From positions 3,906,001-3,970,000 of the forward strand of contig NZ_CP053928.1 in the NCBI RefSeq assembly GCF_014108865.1: a stretch of DNA of 64,000 bases, written 5' to 3'. A program made the position numbers and the translations under genes. The stretch comes from Nocardioides sp. WS12 (GTDB lineage Bacteria > Actinomycetota > Actinomycetes > Propionibacteriales > Nocardioidaceae). The notes beneath the pieces were generated by a model. It was not told where the DNA came from. It saw only the letters and a list, made by a program, of their open reading frames with translations, and made no database searches. Positions 41,175 through 49,822 of this stretch are shown one piece after another (the stretch's first letter is position 1; the number at the start of each line of letters is the position of its first letter).

Positions 41175-42277
41175 CACGGAGTCACCGAGTCCCACGCGTC
41201 GCCGATGGCGCCCGTCGCGTCGTCCCAGGTGTTCGAGGTCCAGTCGGTGATGTCGTCCCAGTTGTCGTAGACCGTGCCGGCCACCCAGGAGGCGCCCGCG
41301 GCCAGCGCGCCGCCGGCGAGGACGACGGCCCACGCGGGTGCCGTCACGACGCCAGCCGCAACGAGGAGGCCGACCCCGACCCCGACGGCGATGCTGGTCC
41401 CGGTGGTCACCGCGACGCGGGTCCAGTCGCCCGTCTGCGTCCCCTCGTAGATGCCGAAGCCGACGTCGATCAGGATGCCGGCCGGGCCGCCCAGGAACTT
41501 GGCGCCCTTCCCGAACAGGTCTGCGTTCTTGAGCAGGTCATCAAGTTGGGACTGTCCCGCGGGCGTCTTGAGGCGGTTGCGGATCGCCGGGTTGCCCGAC
41601 ACCCGGGTCTTGCGGCGGAACTCGGTCGCGGCTGCCTTGTAGTCGTTGGCCTTGTTGAGCAGTTTGCCCCCTGCGAGGCCCGCTCCTGCTCCACCCGCGA
41701 AGTTGGGGAACAGCGCGGCGATCGCCTCGAAGAGGGTGTCCGAGGCGTCCTTCTTCTTGGCGTCGGCGACGTCGGCCGGCATGTTCGCGTCGACCCAGTC
41801 GACGAAGGTCTGGTAGTCCTCGGCCGCGTCCGTGACGAGGCCGTTCCAGACCTCGATCCGGGCGATCGCGGTGTTGTACGCCGTCTCTTCGGGCGAGCCG
41901 ACCTCGTACGGAGTCGTCGGCGCAGCCGCCGGCTCCGAGATCACGGTGCCGGTGACCGTCAACCCGCCCTCGGTCGCACGGGTCCGGATCGCCTTCATGT
42001 CGCTCTCGAGGCGCTTGAGCTTGGCGGCGTAGTCGTCGAGAGCCGTCGCGGCCCGCTTGACGCGGTCCTCGTGCTTGTCGTTGGCGCGCATGATGTCGCC
42101 GGAGACGTTCCGGTACGACGAATAGGTCTCGCCCTCCCACGCGCCCTGGGCGTAGTTGCGGGCGTCCTGCTGCTCGTCGCCAGCCTTCTCGAGCTTGCTC
42201 GCGAGTGTGTCGCGCAGCCAGTTGGCCGCGGTCGTCACCGCCGCCGGCGAACCCTCGACCTTGGTGTCCAGGCTCAC
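41171..42277 (-). CDS. WXG100/LXG-like protein with glycine-rich transmembrane C-terminus
   Basis: A 368-residue protein. The first ~110 residues are helical with a WXG-type centre (GAWEGETYSSYRNVSGD), matching WXG100/LXG-type export domains of type VII secretion. A long middle region follows, with a C-terminal hydrophobic, Gly/Ala-rich stretch (AAGVVTAPAWAVVLAGGALAAGASW) and an acidic W/D-rich tail (NWDDITDWTSNTWDDATGAIGDAWDS). Similar proteins are polymorphic-toxin-like or pore-like substrates; no toxin motif is seen here. It is coupled by 4-nt overlaps to both neighbours. Confidence 0.7.
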   Translation of the reverse strand: MSLDTKVEGSPAAVTTAANWLRDTLASKLEKAGDEQQDARNYAQGAWEGETYSSYRNVSGDIMRANDKHEDRVKRAATALDDYAAKLKRLESDMKAIRTRATEGGLTVTGTVISEPAAAPTTPYEVGSPEETAYNTAIARIEVWNGLVTDAAEDYQTFVDWVDANMPADVADAKKKDASDTLFEAIAALFPNFAGGAGAGLAGGKLLNKANDYKAAATEFRRKTRVSGNPAIRNRLKTPAGQSQLDDLLKNADLFGKGAKFLGGPAGILIDVGFGIYEGTQTGDWTRVAVTTGTSIAVGVGVGLLVAAGVVTAPAWAVVLAGGALAAGASWVAGTVYDNWDDITDWTSNTWDDATGAIGDAWDSVTPW

Positions 42278-42558
42278 GCGAGCCTGCCCATCCGGTCGAA
42301 CTCAGCAGAAATCGCTTCCTCGGTGAGGCCGAGGTCGTCGGCACAGTCGCGCACGAGCAGGGCGATGCCGGTGTTGATCACCGCGATCTCGCCCGCCGTC
42401 TCACTGACGGCAGCGAGGATGTCGGCGACGTGGGCAGCGCCGTAGCCGGCGTCGACCTCTGCGGGCGCGCCCGTGGCCGCTTCGTCGATCTTGGCGGCGG
42501 CGTCGTCGTGACCCCCGGAGATGGTGGCCGCGGCGCCCGCGTCGAGACGCAGCGTCAT
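42274..42558 (-). CDS. Small helical ESX-associated protein
   Basis: A 94-residue protein, all helical (MTLRLDAGAAATISGGHDDAAAKIDEAATGAP..VDAGYGAAHVADILAAV...GLTEEAISAEFDRMGRLA). It lacks a WXG centre but has the size and helix-turn-helix layout of ESX-type proteins of the DUF6317-like kind that precede LXG genes in actinobacteria. Translationally coupled by 4-nt overlaps on both sides. Its probable role is partner or chaperone of the WXG-like protein. Confidence 0.65.
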   Translation of the reverse strand: MTLRLDAGAAATISGGHDDAAAKIDEAATGAPAEVDAGYGAAHVADILAAVSETAGEIAVINTGIALLVRDCADDLGLTEEAISAEFDRMGRLA

Positions 42559-42863
42559 GCCTGGGCCTCCGCCGGCGGACCGGGACGGAACTCTGCAGGC
42601 ACCTCGACATCGAGCAGCTTCACGTCGAAGTGCTTCGCTTCCTTGATCTCGTCGACCTTGCTGGTCTCGAACAGCAACCAGGACTGGTAGTCGCCCCACG
42701 CGTCGATGAAGCGGTCGAGTGCGGTGTAGCCCAGCAGGGCAATGCGGCCGTCGCCGAGCTGGAGCATCTTGAAGTCCGTGACCTTGCCGTCGGCATCGGT
42801 CTCCACGGGCAGGTAGACCACGGGCGGTGCTGGCATTTGTCCGGACGACTGCTGGTCATTCAC
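42555..42863 (-). CDS. SseB/SAV_915-like small protein
   Basis: A 102-residue protein with VVYLPVETDADGKVTDFKMLQLGDGRIALLGYTALDRFIDAWGDYQSWLLFE. This resembles the SseB/SAV_915 family found beside type VII secretion genes in actinobacteria. It heads the four-gene module. TAGCCT lies 11 nt upstream of the ATG on the minus strand (42875-42880), giving a short leader. Its role is unknown; related proteins are secretion-associated accessory factors. Confidence 0.65.
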   Translation of the reverse strand: MNDQQSSGQMPAPPVVYLPVETDADGKVTDFKMLQLGDGRIALLGYTALDRFIDAWGDYQSWLLFETSKVDEIKEAKHFDVKLLDVEVPAEFRPGPPAEAQA

Positions 42864-42972
42864 AGCCGCGAGGCTACCCAGTGCGTCGGCGCCTCAACCG
42901 TTCGCCGCCGGTTCACCCCGCCCTCGCCTGCAGGGCGGCTCCGCGTTCGTCGTACGACGTCAGGTTGGAGCC

Positions 42973-44565
42973 ATGGACTCGGCCATCCCCCAGACCCCCG
43001 CCCCTACCCGTACCGACCGCCGCACGCTGCTCCGCGGAGCAGCCGGAGCCGGTCTCGTCACCGGTGGAATTGCGCTGTTCAGCAGCCGCTCCGCGGCCGC
43101 ACCCCTGCTCGTGCACAGCGGTCGGCCCGTGTTGCCGCTCGGCGTGCAGTCCGGTGATGTCCGCGCCGGCTCGGCCCTGTTGTGGTCGAAGGCCGACCGG
43201 CCCTCGCGCCTGGTCGCCGAGATCAGCCGCGACCCCGACTTCCGTCGCGTCCGCCGGGTCCCCGGACCCGTGGTGACGCCGGCGACCGACCTCACCGGCA
43301 CGATCCCGCTGCGCGGCCTGCCCGCCGGCACCGACGTCCACTACCGGATCCGCGCCGTCGACCTCTCCTCCAGTCACGTCGCCAGCGCCCCGACCGTCGG
43401 CCGGTTCCGGACTGCCCCCGCCGACCATGACGACGTCCGGTTCCTGTGGTCCGGCGACATCGCCGGCCAGGGCTGGGGCGTCAACCCGGAGTACGGCGGC
43501 TTCCGGATCGCCGACGCGATGCGGGCCCGCGACGCCGACTTCTTCCTCTGCAGCGGCGACACCGTGTACGCCGACGGGCCGGTGCAGTCGTCGGTGGCGC
43601 TGCCGGACGGCTCCACCTGGCACAACCTGGTCATCCCGGAGAAGACCAAGGTCGCGGAGACGCTGGACGAGTACCGCGGCCAATTCCGCTACAACCTGAT
43701 GGCCGACAACTGGCGGGCATTCCTCGCCGAGACCTCACAGGTCGGGCAGTGGGACGACCACGAGGTCACCAACAACTGGTACCCCGGCGAGATCCTCGAG
43801 GACGCGCGTTACACGGAGAAGCGGGTCGACGTCCTCGCTGCCCGGGCGAGCCGGGCGTTCCACGAGTACGTACCGGTGGCCGACATCTCGCCGGATCCTG
43901 AGGGCCGGGTCTACCGGGTCATCCACTACGGCCCGCACCTGGACGTGTTCGTCCTCGACATGCGCACCCACAAGGACGCGAACAGCGCCGACAAGGAGCC
44001 CGTCGGCGACGGTGGCGTGCTCGGCGACCGTCAGACCTCCTGGCTCATCGAGGAACTCAAGAAGTCGCGGGCAACGTGGAAGGTGATCGCCGCCGACCTG
44101 CCCCTGGGACTGATCGTGCCCGACGGTTCTGCCGCGCAGGAGGGCATCGCACAGGGCGATCCCGGCGCTCCGCTGGGCCGCGAGATCGACATCGCCCGCG
44201 TGTTGACGGCCCTGTCGCGGGCCGGGATCCGCAACCACGTCTGGCTGACCGCCGACGTCCACTACACGGCAGCGCACCACTACTCCCCCGACCGCGCTGC
44301 CTACCAGGAGTTCGACCCGTTCTGGGAGTTCGTGTCGGGTCCACTCAACGCTGGCGCCTTCGGACCGAATGCTCTCGACCGCACGTTCGGGCCGGTCGCG
44401 GACTTCGTCGCAGCGCCGCCGACCGCGAACACGTCACCGGCCCTGGGACACCAGTACTTCGGCGAAGTGGAGATCTCGGGTTCGTCGGGGCAGTTGACGG
44501 TGCACCTTCGCGACGTCTCCGGCGTGGCCCTGTACACGCGGACGCTGGACCCGGCGCCGCGCTGA
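42973..44565 (+). CDS. phoD: Alkaline phosphatase D family protein (PhoD-like), Tat-exported
   Basis: A 530-residue PhoD-type metallophosphatase/phosphodiesterase. The leader TDRRTLLRGAAGAGLVTGG is a Tat signal. The N-terminal PhoD_N domain carries LPLGVQSGDVRAGSALLWSKADRPSRL, and the catalytic half contains LWSGDIAGQGWGVNP, FFLCSGDTVYADGP, QWDDHEVTNNWYPGE and LDVFVLDMRTHK. PhoD enzymes liberate phosphate from phosphodiesters outside the cell using Fe/Ca. It has a GGAG-type site and stands alone between two units. No Pho box was seen by eye. Confidence 0.92.
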   Translation: MDSAIPQTPAPTRTDRRTLLRGAAGAGLVTGGIALFSSRSAAAPLLVHSGRPVLPLGVQSGDVRAGSALLWSKADRPSRLVAEISRDPDFRRVRRVPGPVVTPATDLTGTIPLRGLPAGTDVHYRIRAVDLSSSHVASAPTVGRFRTAPADHDDVRFLWSGDIAGQGWGVNPEYGGFRIADAMRARDADFFLCSGDTVYADGPVQSSVALPDGSTWHNLVIPEKTKVAETLDEYRGQFRYNLMADNWRAFLAETSQVGQWDDHEVTNNWYPGEILEDARYTEKRVDVLAARASRAFHEYVPVADISPDPEGRVYRVIHYGPHLDVFVLDMRTHKDANSADKEPVGDGGVLGDRQTSWLIEELKKSRATWKVIAADLPLGLIVPDGSAAQEGIAQGDPGAPLGREIDIARVLTALSRAGIRNHVWLTADVHYTAAHHYSPDRAAYQEFDPFWEFVSGPLNAGAFGPNALDRTFGPVADFVAAPPTANTSPALGHQYFGEVEISGSSGQLTVHLRDVSGVALYTRTLDPAPR

Positions 44566-44580
44566 GCCCACCGCGGGCGA

Positions 44581-44586
44581 CATGAT
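44581..44586 (+). promoter_or_regulatory. -10-like hexamer CATGAT, leaderless type
   Basis: CATGAT ends 6 nt before the GTG at 44593, which decides that start over the GTG at 44587. Confidence 0.4.
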
Positions 44587-44592
44587 GTGCGG

Positions 44593-45516
44593 GTGATTCC
44601 GAACCGGATCCCCCACGGCCGGACGGCCCGACGCCTCGACTGGGTCCACCTGCCGCCGTACATCCGGTCAATGGTGGAGGGCCACCTCGGCTCCGCAGTC
44701 GTCGAAGACGTCTCCCAGGGCGGCGGATTCACACCGGGCTTCGCGTCGGTTCTGACGTGCGCCGACGGGTCCGTGCACTTCGTCAAGGCTGCGTCGACGA
44801 AGGCCCAGCGGATGTTCGCCGAGTCGTACCGCGAGGAGACGCGGAAGCTGCGGTTGCTGCCTCGGGAAGTGCCGGCGCCGCGACTCCTGTGGGCCGAGGA
44901 CGACGGTGAGTGGGTCCTCCTCTCGACCGAGTACGTCGACGGGCGGGCGCCGCTGCGTCCCTGGACTGAGGACGACCTGGCTGCCGCATCGGCCATGGCC
45001 ATGACGATGGCGAAGGTGCTGACCCCGGCTCCGGGCGATCTGAGCAGTGCGGCGGAGGAGTTCGGCGACTGGCCGGCGCTGTGGGACCAGATCGACCACC
45101 CGCGGGCTGCCGATCTCAAGGTGCTGGCTGACCGCTACCTGGAGGTGGTCGGTGGAGACACGCTCGTCCACACCGACATCCGCGACGACAACATCCTTGT
45201 TCTGTCCGATGGCCGTGCGGTGCTGTGCGACTGGAACTGGCCCGTGGTCGGCGCCGCCTGGCTCGACTCGCTGTTCTTGCTGATCGGCCCCCGCGGCGAC
45301 GGGCTCGACGTCGAGGCCCACATCGCCGCGCACCCCCTGCTGTCCCTCGTGCCTGCTGAGGACATCGATGTGGTGCTGGCCCTCGTGCTCGCCTACTTCT
45401 CCGTGTCGGCCGCGCAACCGGTGCCGTCCACGTCGCCGTACATCCGCCAGGCCCAGGCGTGGCAGCGCAACGTCATCGACGACTGGCTGGCCGAGCGGCG
45501 GGGCTGGCAGTACTGA
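44593..45516 (+). CDS. APH-fold phosphotransferase
   Basis: A 307-residue antibiotic-kinase/choline-kinase-fold protein. Catalytic loop LVHTDIRDDNILVL (HxDxxxxN) and metal Asp in VLCDWNWPVVGAAWLD are intact, as are VHFVKAASTKAQRMFAESYREE near the nucleotide lysine and LSTEYVDGRAPLR. The substrate is unknown; it could phosphorylate an alcohol or a drug. The GTG at 44593 is chosen because CATGAT precedes it by 6 nt. Confidence 0.82.
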   Translation: MIPNRIPHGRTARRLDWVHLPPYIRSMVEGHLGSAVVEDVSQGGGFTPGFASVLTCADGSVHFVKAASTKAQRMFAESYREETRKLRLLPREVPAPRLLWAEDDGEWVLLSTEYVDGRAPLRPWTEDDLAAASAMAMTMAKVLTPAPGDLSSAAEEFGDWPALWDQIDHPRAADLKVLADRYLEVVGGDTLVHTDIRDDNILVLSDGRAVLCDWNWPVVGAAWLDSLFLLIGPRGDGLDVEAHIAAHPLLSLVPAEDIDVVLALVLAYFSVSAAQPVPSTSPYIRQAQAWQRNVIDDWLAERRGWQY

Positions 45517-45528
45517 GGGGGTGGGCGC

Positions 45529-45759
45529 TCAGGCGTCCTCGCGGAGCGTGTGCGCCACCAGGGCGTTCGCATGTCCGTGCCCCAGTTCGTGCTCGGTCTT
45601 GAGGAACGCGACGAGATCGGTGTGCCGCGCGCCGGCGCCGTACTCGGGATGAGTCCGCAGGATCTGCTGCCAGTCGGCGATCGATCGGCCGTACTTCTTC
45701 TCAATCGACGGGAAGTACGACGCCGGGCCGTTCGGCTGGGGGCTGGTCTGCTCAGTCAT
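45529..45759 (-). CDS. DUF4287 domain protein
   Basis: A 76-residue DUF4287 protein with the family motif SYFPSIEKKYGRSIADWQQIL and GARHTDLVAFLKTEHELGHGHANALVAHTLRE. The family is widely found but has no assigned function; in other species it is fused to or adjacent to DUF5655 (possible nucleic-acid-related) domains. It lies convergent to the kinase gene by 12 nt. No clear ribosome site was seen. Confidence 0.85.
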   Translation of the reverse strand: MTEQTSPQPNGPASYFPSIEKKYGRSIADWQQILRTHPEYGAGARHTDLVAFLKTEHELGHGHANALVAHTLREDA

Positions 45760-45811
45760 ACGCGGGGAGACCGGACGCGGCAGGCAAACTCATCGAGCCG
45801 AAACCGACCGC

Positions 45812-45994
45812 CTATCCGCGCAAGCTCTTGGCCCTCTTCCTGAGAAACCAGAAACCTGGGATCAACAAGGTTGTGAGCCCTGCGTACAGGTACAGCCAAT
45901 CACTCTCGAAGCCATTTATTGCCCAGCTTGCGAAGACCAGAACCAGCGCTGAGACAGCGATTGCCAGTTCGAGTCTTTCGGATCGCGACGCCAC
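45812..45994 (-). CDS. Small two-helix membrane protein, 60 aa
   Basis: A 60-residue protein with two membrane segments (LELAIAVSALVLVFASWAI and WLYLYAGLTTLLIPGFWFL) and a basic C-terminus. The GTG at 45994 is chosen because TACACT lies exactly 6 nt upstream, the leaderless arrangement used elsewhere here. A longer frame reaches 46324 but runs opposite the start of the next gene. Function is unknown. Confidence 0.5.
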   Translation of the reverse strand: MASRSERLELAIAVSALVLVFASWAINGFESDWLYLYAGLTTLLIPGFWFLRKRAKSLRG

Positions 45995-46000
45995 ACATCC

Positions 46001-46006
46001 AGTGTA
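46001..46006 (-). promoter_or_regulatory. -10-like hexamer, leaderless type
   Basis: On the minus strand TACACT ends 6 nt before the GTG at 45994; it sets the start of the small membrane protein. Confidence 0.4.
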
Positions 46007-46223
46007 GGTCGCGCCGCGTTCAGAAGCCGTCAGCTCATCGGCGAGGTATCGCAGTACGACGTCGCGCCCGGTCCGCGGCCTCGCCCGTGCCAAGCCGTGG
46101 TCGTTTGTGAGGACCTTCCTTTCGATTCGATGCGGCGTCGTGTCAAAACGCCTCGGTCGGCGCCGAGGATCTCGGGCCCGAGGGTCCCCCGTCGGGGGAT
46201 CCCAACCGAGGGAGCCATGGACC

Positions 46224-47800
46224 ATGAAGAAGAGTCTGATGTCGATGGGCGCCGCAGCGGCGGCGCTCCTGCTCATCCCGCTGACGGTGGCCGATGCCGC
46301 ACCGGGGGGTGCCAACTGGACCAACGCTGGTGGCGACTACCGGAACACGAGGTCGCAGCCGTCCGAGTCGAAGTTGACGGTCAGCAACGTCAGTGGACTG
46401 ACGAGGAAATGGGAGTTCACGACCGGGGGCGACGTGTCGGCGACGCCCGCGATCTACAACGGTCACGTCTACGTGCCTGACTGGGCCGGCAACCTGTACG
46501 CGATCAACGCGAAGACAGGTCTGCAGGAGTGGCAGGTCAGCATCGCGGCGGCGAGCGGTGTTCCGTTCGACAAGGTGCGGGCGACGCCGACAGTGACCGA
46601 GTCGCTGGTGATCGTGGGCACGCAGGGCAGCATCCTCGTACCCGGCGGCGGTCCCGGCGGCAAGGTGATGGCCTTCAGCCGCGCCACCGGTGAACTCGTC
46701 TGGAGCACCGTCGCCGACGCGCATCCCGCGGCGATCATCACGCAGTCCCCGACCGCCTTCGGTGGTCTGTTGTACGTCGGCGTCGCGTCCCAGGAGGAGG
46801 CGCTCGCTGCCTTCGTACCGGGTTATCAGCTCTCGTTCCGCGGCAGCATGCTGGCGATCGACCTCGCCACCGGCGCCATTGTCTGGAAGACCTACATGGC
46901 ACCGGACGGCTACACCGGCAACGCGTTGTGGGGCAGTTCGCCGGCCATCGACACCAAGCGCAAGCAGGTGCTGATCGCCACCGGCAACAACTACTCGGTG
47001 CCCCCGGACGTGCTCCAGTGCGTCAAGGACGCGAGCAGCAGCACGGAGCAAGCGGCGTGCCTGCCTGCCAACGACTTCTTCGACTCGATCCTGGCGCTCG
47101 ACCTGAACACCGGCGCGGTGAAGTGGGCGACCCGGGCCATTCCCTACGACGCCTGGACCGTCGACTGCATCCCGTTCTTCGGAGACGGCGACCTCTGCCC
47201 CGACCCGGCAGGTCCCGACTACGACTTCGGGCAGGCGCCCGCGCTCTTCACCGTCAAGACGAGCGGAGGCAAATCGGTCGACGTCGTCGGAGCCGGGCAG
47301 AAGAGCGGCCAGTACTGGGCGCTCGACGCGGCCACAGGAACCGTTCGCTGGGTCACCCAGGCCGGCCCCGGAGGAACGGCGGGAGGCCTGCAGTGGGGCT
47401 CGGCCGTGGACGCCGGGCGGATCTACACCGCGAACGCGAACAGCAACCTCGTGCCATGGACGCTCCCCGATGACACGGTGACGACCAACGGCGTGTGGAC
47501 CGGGCTCAACGCCGCGACCGGCCAGATCCTGTGGCAGACGACCCCGCCGCACGGAGGTGGCGCCTCCGGTCCGGTGACGACTGCGAACGGCATCGTGTTC
47601 GGTTGCTCCCTCGACCCCGACGGCTACATGTACGCGATGAACGGGGCGACGGGTGCAGTGCTGTGGGAGTTCGCGAGCGGCGGCTCGTGCCTGTCCGGCG
47701 CCGCGATCTCCAACGGAACCGTCTACTGGGTTCGGGCTACAGCAACTTCGGGTTCGGCACCCCGAACAACAAGTTGTACGCGTTCGGCCTCCCGAGCTGA
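46224..47800 (+). pseudogene. Secreted PQQ-type beta-propeller protein, frameshifted near its end
   Basis: A secreted eight-bladed PQQ-repeat propeller of about 525 residues, similar to the propeller of polyvinyl-alcohol dehydrogenases but without a heme domain. A Sec signal peptide ends near ADAAPGG. Repeats such as GNLYAINAKTGLQEWQVS, ATGELVWSTV and NGATGAVLWEFASGG show the blade motif. After NGTVYW (codon 47727-47729) the frame breaks. The expected GSGYSNFGFGTPNNKLYAFGLPS is encoded one nucleotide out of phase and ends at 47800. One G is missing in a GGG run at 47728-47730. This may be a sequencing error or a real indel. If uncorrected, the frame runs on into rpsT. Confidence 0.8.
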
Positions 47801-47815
47801 CCGTCCTGGCCGCGC

Positions 47816-48280
47816 TCAGCCACGGCCGAGCGCGGCCGGGTCGATGACGACGTACTCCCGGTCCTCCGGGTGCACCCACACGTCGATCACGGTGTCCGGC
47901 AGGATCCGCGGGATGGCGAGCTGGGAGACCAGCTCGGTGAGTTCGACGCGGTACGGATCCCCCGACTCAGCGTTCACGTCGAGGGTGAAGACGACGTACG
48001 GGTCGTTGTTGAGGCTGCCGCGCACCCGGGTGGCGGCGATCCTGGCCGTCGTGCGCGTGCCGGACTCGATGGCCCGGTCGCGGTGCACCCGCCTGGCGCG
48101 GGACTCACGCACCTTGAGCACGGCGAAGACGGCCAGGCCGGCGCCACCGACCACGAACGCGGCCGCGACGTACCGGTTGTCCTCCCGCGTCGCGCCGAGA
48201 ATCACCAGGACCCAGAAGAGGGTGCCGGGCAGGATCATGAGGGCACCGAGGGGGAACGGCGGCGGCGATGGTGCGGGCAC
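47816..48280 (-). CDS. DUF3592-like membrane-anchored protein
   Basis: A 154-residue protein. Two hydrophobic segments (ALMILPGTLFWVLVILGA and YVAAAFVVGGAGLAVFAVL) precede a beta-rich domain with TTARIAATRVRGSLNNDPYVVFTLDVNAESGDPYRVELTELVSQLAIPRILPDTVIDVWVHPEDREYVVID. That is the DUF3592/DUF4178-like layout of small proteins of unknown function. The GTG at 48280 is chosen because GAGATT ends 6 nt upstream. An ATG at 48238 is the alternative. It lies tail to tail with the PQQ gene. Confidence 0.6.
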   Translation of the reverse strand: MPAPSPPPFPLGALMILPGTLFWVLVILGATREDNRYVAAAFVVGGAGLAVFAVLKVRESRARRVHRDRAIESGTRTTARIAATRVRGSLNNDPYVVFTLDVNAESGDPYRVELTELVSQLAIPRILPDTVIDVWVHPEDREYVVIDPAALGRG

Positions 48281-48286
48281 GCGCGC

Positions 48287-48292
48287 AATCTC
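48287..48292 (-). promoter_or_regulatory. -10-like hexamer, leaderless type
   Basis: On the minus strand GAGATT ends 6 nt before the GTG at 48280. Confidence 0.35.
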
Positions 48293-48482
48293 GCAGACTG
48301 GGCCGGTCGGGCACAACAGCCACGCCGGACGAGCGCCTCGCCCGATTTGGGGGCGGTGTTCCCCCGCTGTTAGCCTTACTGGTCGCGTCTCCTGTGTTGT
48401 CGCCTGCCCCTCGGGCACGGCCCACCGGGGCACGCACTCCGGACCAGACCAGCATTTCCATACGACACAGAGGCAGTTAACC

Positions 48483-48743
48483 GTGGCGAACATCAAGAGC
48501 CAGATCAAGCGCAACAAGCAGAACGAGAAGGCGCACGAGCGCAACAAGGCCGTCAAGACCGGCCTGAAGTCTGCGATCCGCAAGTTCCGTGAGGCCGCCG
48601 AGTCCGGCGACAAGGACAAGGCCATCGCCGCCGCGCGCGAGGCCACCAAGAAGCTCGACAAGGCCGCGTCCAAGGGCGTCATTCACAAGAACCAGGCCGC
48701 GAACCGCAAGTCCTCGATCTCCAAGAAGGCTGCTTCTCTCTGA
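48483..48743 (+). CDS. rpsT: 30S ribosomal protein S20
   Basis: An 86-residue basic helical S20 that binds 16S rRNA in the 30S body. It begins VANIKSQIKRNKQNEKAHERNKAVKTGLKSAIRKF and ends with GVIHKNQAANRKSSISKKAAS. The GTG start has AGAGG about 10 nt upstream. The 200 nt ahead contain a promoter-like TTGGGG and TTAGCCT pair near 48350-48380. As in other actinobacteria it is encoded opposite holA. The frameshifted PQQ gene upstream shares its frame by chance. Confidence 0.96.
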   Translation: MANIKSQIKRNKQNEKAHERNKAVKTGLKSAIRKFREAAESGDKDKAIAAAREATKKLDKAASKGVIHKNQAANRKSSISKKAASL

Positions 48744-48763
48744 TCCACTCCGGTCCGGAGTTC

Positions 48764-48802
48764 AAGGGAGTCCTCGCTGTGCGAGGGCTCCCTTTCCGTT
48801 TT
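48764..48802 (+). terminator. Strong intrinsic terminator of rpsT
   Basis: A 14-bp stem AAGGGAGTCCTCGC/GCGAGGGCTCCCTT with one G-T pair and a TGT loop, followed by T-rich sequence. It lies 20 nt after rpsT and could also act on the facing holA transcript. Confidence 0.85.
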
Positions 48803-48822
48803 CCTGAAGCCTGACCTTCGGG

Positions 48823-49794
48823 TCAGCCCCGACGCAGCGACGTGATGGTCAACACCAGTCGCTCAAGGGCGTACGACGCATCGCTGGCCGCGCCCTTGAT
48901 GTCGGCGTCGGCCTGGGCGACCGCGCGGATCGCGCGGGCCAGTCCGGGTTCGTTCCAGCCGCGAGCCTGATCGCGCAGCGAGCGCAGCTTCCACGGCGGT
49001 ACGCCGACCTCGCGGGCCAGGTCCGCCTCCCGCATGCCGCGCGGCGCACTCACCAGCCGCGCCAGTCCGCGGGCGCTGCCCGCGAACGCCGAGGTGACCA
49101 GCACCGCCGGGGTGCCAGCGTCGAGGGCCCAGCGCAGCTCTTCGAGCGCGGCCCGGTCGCGGCCGGCGAACGCAGCGTCGGCGACGGCGAAGGACTTGGC
49201 CTCGGCCCGGCCACCGAAGTAGCGGCGGACCTGCGCTTCGCTGATCCGCTCCCCCGGGAAGTCGTTGGCCAACTGGTGGGCGCCGCCGGCGAGCGAGCGC
49301 AGGTCGCGGCCGATCGACTCGATCAGCACGTCGGCGGCGTCGCGCTCGATCGTGGCGCCCCATCGTCGTACCTCGTTGGCGACGAAGGCGGGGAAGTCCC
49401 CCGGCTTGAGCTCCTCGGACTTGTGCTCGGTGACGGCGGGGAGCTTGCGCAGCTTGGTCAGCACGCCGCTGCCCTTGGGACCACCGCCATGCACGAGCAC
49501 CAGCGCAACGTCCTCGACGGGTGCGGCGGCGTAGCTCAGCACGCCCTCGACGGACTCGTCGGGGAGATTCTCGAACCCGCGTACCACGACGCAGCGGATC
49601 GCCGAGAACAGCGACGGGGCGGACATCTCGCCGAGCGAGGCAAGCGTCAGGTCGGCGGCAGCGCTGTCCGCGAACTCGGTCTCGGCGTCGAACGCACGGA
49701 CAGCAGCCTTCACGTCATCGACCGTCCGGGCGCCGAGGAACTCCTCCTTGCCGGTGACCAGGATGACCCGTCCCAACACGTCCTCGGCCCGCAT
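48823..49794 (-). CDS. holA: DNA polymerase III subunit delta
   Basis: A 323-residue delta subunit of the clamp loader, which opens the beta clamp. ILVTGKEEFLGARTVDDVKAAVRAF, RCVVVRGFENLPDE, ALVLVHGGGPKGSGVLTKLRKL and the C-terminal lid domain SAPRGMREADLAREVGVPPWKLRSLRDQARGW are typical. The ATG at 49794 has GGAAGGTG upstream. It is downstream of comEC, with a 28-nt gap. Confidence 0.94.
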   Translation of the reverse strand: MRAEDVLGRVILVTGKEEFLGARTVDDVKAAVRAFDAETEFADSAAADLTLASLGEMSAPSLFSAIRCVVVRGFENLPDESVEGVLSYAAAPVEDVALVLVHGGGPKGSGVLTKLRKLPAVTEHKSEELKPGDFPAFVANEVRRWGATIERDAADVLIESIGRDLRSLAGGAHQLANDFPGERISEAQVRRYFGGRAEAKSFAVADAAFAGRDRAALEELRWALDAGTPAVLVTSAFAGSARGLARLVSAPRGMREADLAREVGVPPWKLRSLRDQARGWNEPGLARAIRAVAQADADIKGAASDASYALERLVLTITSLRRG

Positions 49795-49822
49795 GCGCCC
49801 ACCTTCCCATACGCCTCCGACG

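Noticed and set aside
46107..48743. Continuous 878-residue frame joining PQQ propeller and S20
   Set aside because: The part between 47730 and 48482 has no domain, antisense codon bias of the DUF3592-like gene, and replaces a clear C-terminal blade in another frame; the fusion is a frameshift artefact.
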